Below are positions 4,423 through 5,014 of a DNA stretch of 5,014 nt, piece by piece (within the stretch, counting starts at the first letter, position 1; each line of letters opens with the position of its first letter). Made by a program: the position numbers and the translations under genes. The notes beneath the pieces were generated by a model that saw nothing but the letters and a program-made list of their open reading frames with translations, had not been told where the DNA came from and made no database searches. The stretch is taken from assembly GCA_044374195.1 (NCBI GenBank), contig JBILOY010000046.1, positions 1-5,014 on the forward strand, read 5' to 3'. Source of the stretch: CAIKZY01 sp044374195. GTDB lineage: Bacteria; Actinomycetota; Actinomycetes; S36-B12.

Positions 4423-5014
4423 TCAGCCGCCGATGGCAGACATCGGTCGAGTCGGCTGAATGAACAACGGATCGTTGACACCGTGACCGCGCAACTTCTC
4501 CATCGTCGACTTCGCGAAGAGTTTCGCGATGCGCTCGCGTCGTTCCTCAGTCGTCAATGATTCATCGCGGATGACGTGACGAATGTCGGTCTCCTCGCGT
4601 GCGAACAAGCAATTGCGAATCTGGCCATCTGCGGTCAAGCGCAACCGATCGCACGCCTCGCAGAAAGGCTTCGACACACTCGCGATGATGCCGACAGTTG
4701 CCGGGCCACCATCGACGTAGAACTCCTCGGCAGGTGCAGAGCCGCGACTCGGAACCGGCGTGAGCGTGAACTCGCTTTCGAGCATCTCGTGAATCTGTGC
4801 CGCCGTGATCATGTCGCTGCGTTCCCAGACAGAACCTGCATCAAGGGGCATCTGCTCGATGAAACGAAGATTCCAGCCATTGGCAATAGCGTGCCGTAGC
4901 AACGGGATTGCCTCATCTTCATTGACTCCGCGCATCAGCACGGCGTTCACCTTCACCGGCAACAGCTCTGCAGCCTTCGCAGCTTCGATGCCCGCAATGA
5001 CATCGTCGAAGCGA
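4423..5014 (-). CDS. moaA: GTP 3',8-cyclase MoaA (radical SAM), 5' end cut off by window edge
   Basis: MoaA uses S-adenosylmethionine radical chemistry to turn GTP into 3',8-cyclo-7,8-dihydro-GTP, the first step of molybdenum cofactor synthesis, together with MoaC. The last 196 residues are visible, of about 330. The N-terminal radical-SAM CX3CX2C cluster lies outside the window. The part seen has the end of the TIM-barrel (KVNAVLMRGVNEDE, RFIEQMPLD). It also has the C-terminal GTP-binding [4Fe-4S] motif CX2CX13C (CEACDRLRLTADGQIRNC), whose cysteines are 118, 121 and 135 of the visible part. The extreme C-terminus is SAIGG; the last two glycines of MoaA reach into the active site and are essential. 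The frame stays open to the right edge, so the true start is beyond 5014; the TTG near 4962 is an internal leucine. The stop lies one base before the moaD start. Confidence 0.97.
   Translation of the reverse strand, partial: RFDDVIAGIEAAKAAELLPVKVNAVLMRGVNEDEAIPLLRHAIANGWNLRFIEQMPLDAGSVWERSDMITAAQIHEMLESEFTLTPVPSRGSAPAEEFYVDGGPATVGIIASVSKPFCEACDRLRLTADGQIRNCLFAREETDIRHVIRDESLTTEERRERIAKLFAKSTMEKLRGHGVNDPLFIQPTRPMSAIGG

Noticed and set aside
4421..4423. An ATGA overlap at the moaA stop as the moaD start
   Set aside because: The ATG at 4423-4421 is out of frame with the MoaD reading frame, so the tidy overlap is misleading.
4170..4481. A longer MoaD starting at the ATG at 4481
   Set aside because: It would add 20 residues with no MoaD likeness and overlap moaA by 59 bases. 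The GTG at 4421 gives the normal length.
4423..4962. moaA starting at the TTG at 4962
   Set aside because: The frame stays open to the right edge with MoaA-like sequence, and the N-terminal radical-SAM domain must lie beyond it.

Overview
The window holds seven genes, all on the minus strand, so transcription runs from right to left. In that order they are: the 3' part of moaA (radical-SAM GTP 3',8-cyclase, cut by the right edge), moaD (small molybdopterin synthase subunit), an XdhC/CoxF-family gene, a 76-residue protein of unknown function, coxM, coxS and the 5' part of coxL (cut by the left edge). The last three encode the FAD, iron-sulfur and molybdenum subunits of an aerobic carbon monoxide dehydrogenase.

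The central result is that this is a form I (authentic, Mo-Cu) CO dehydrogenase. The visible 454 residues of CoxL carry AYRCSFR at 366-372, the active-site loop whose cysteine ligates copper, and the gene order is M-S-L. Form II and xanthine-dehydrogenase-like relatives have a different loop, and form II operons usually run S-L-M. CoxM, CoxS and CoxL are packed tightly (2-nt gap, then an ATGA overlap), which fits a 1:1:1 complex made by coupled translation. The small unknown gene lies 15 nt upstream of coxM behind the strongest Shine-Dalgarno sequence in the window and appears to be the first gene of the cox operon.

Upstream, moaA and moaD supply early and middle steps of molybdopterin synthesis, and the XdhC-family protein probably helps load or mature the cofactor. 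The window therefore reads as cofactor synthesis, cofactor insertion, then apo-enzyme subunits. The 180-bp gap before the small gene (3024-3203) holds the likely cox promoter: three consecutive short dyad symmetries (3136-3178), a weak -10-like hexamer, a 5'-UTR hairpin and the strong ribosome binding site. The 87-bp gap before the XdhC gene (4083-4169) holds a TANNNT -10 element placed so that the transcript could be leaderless.

The organism is an aerobic, moderately high-GC bacterium. An actinobacterium is the most likely host, judging from base composition, the -10 layout and the general look of the proteins, but this is an inference and not a demonstrated assignment. Every long plus-strand reading frame lies antisense to one of these genes and is treated as a shadow. 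No tRNA, rRNA, mobile element or CRISPR array was seen.
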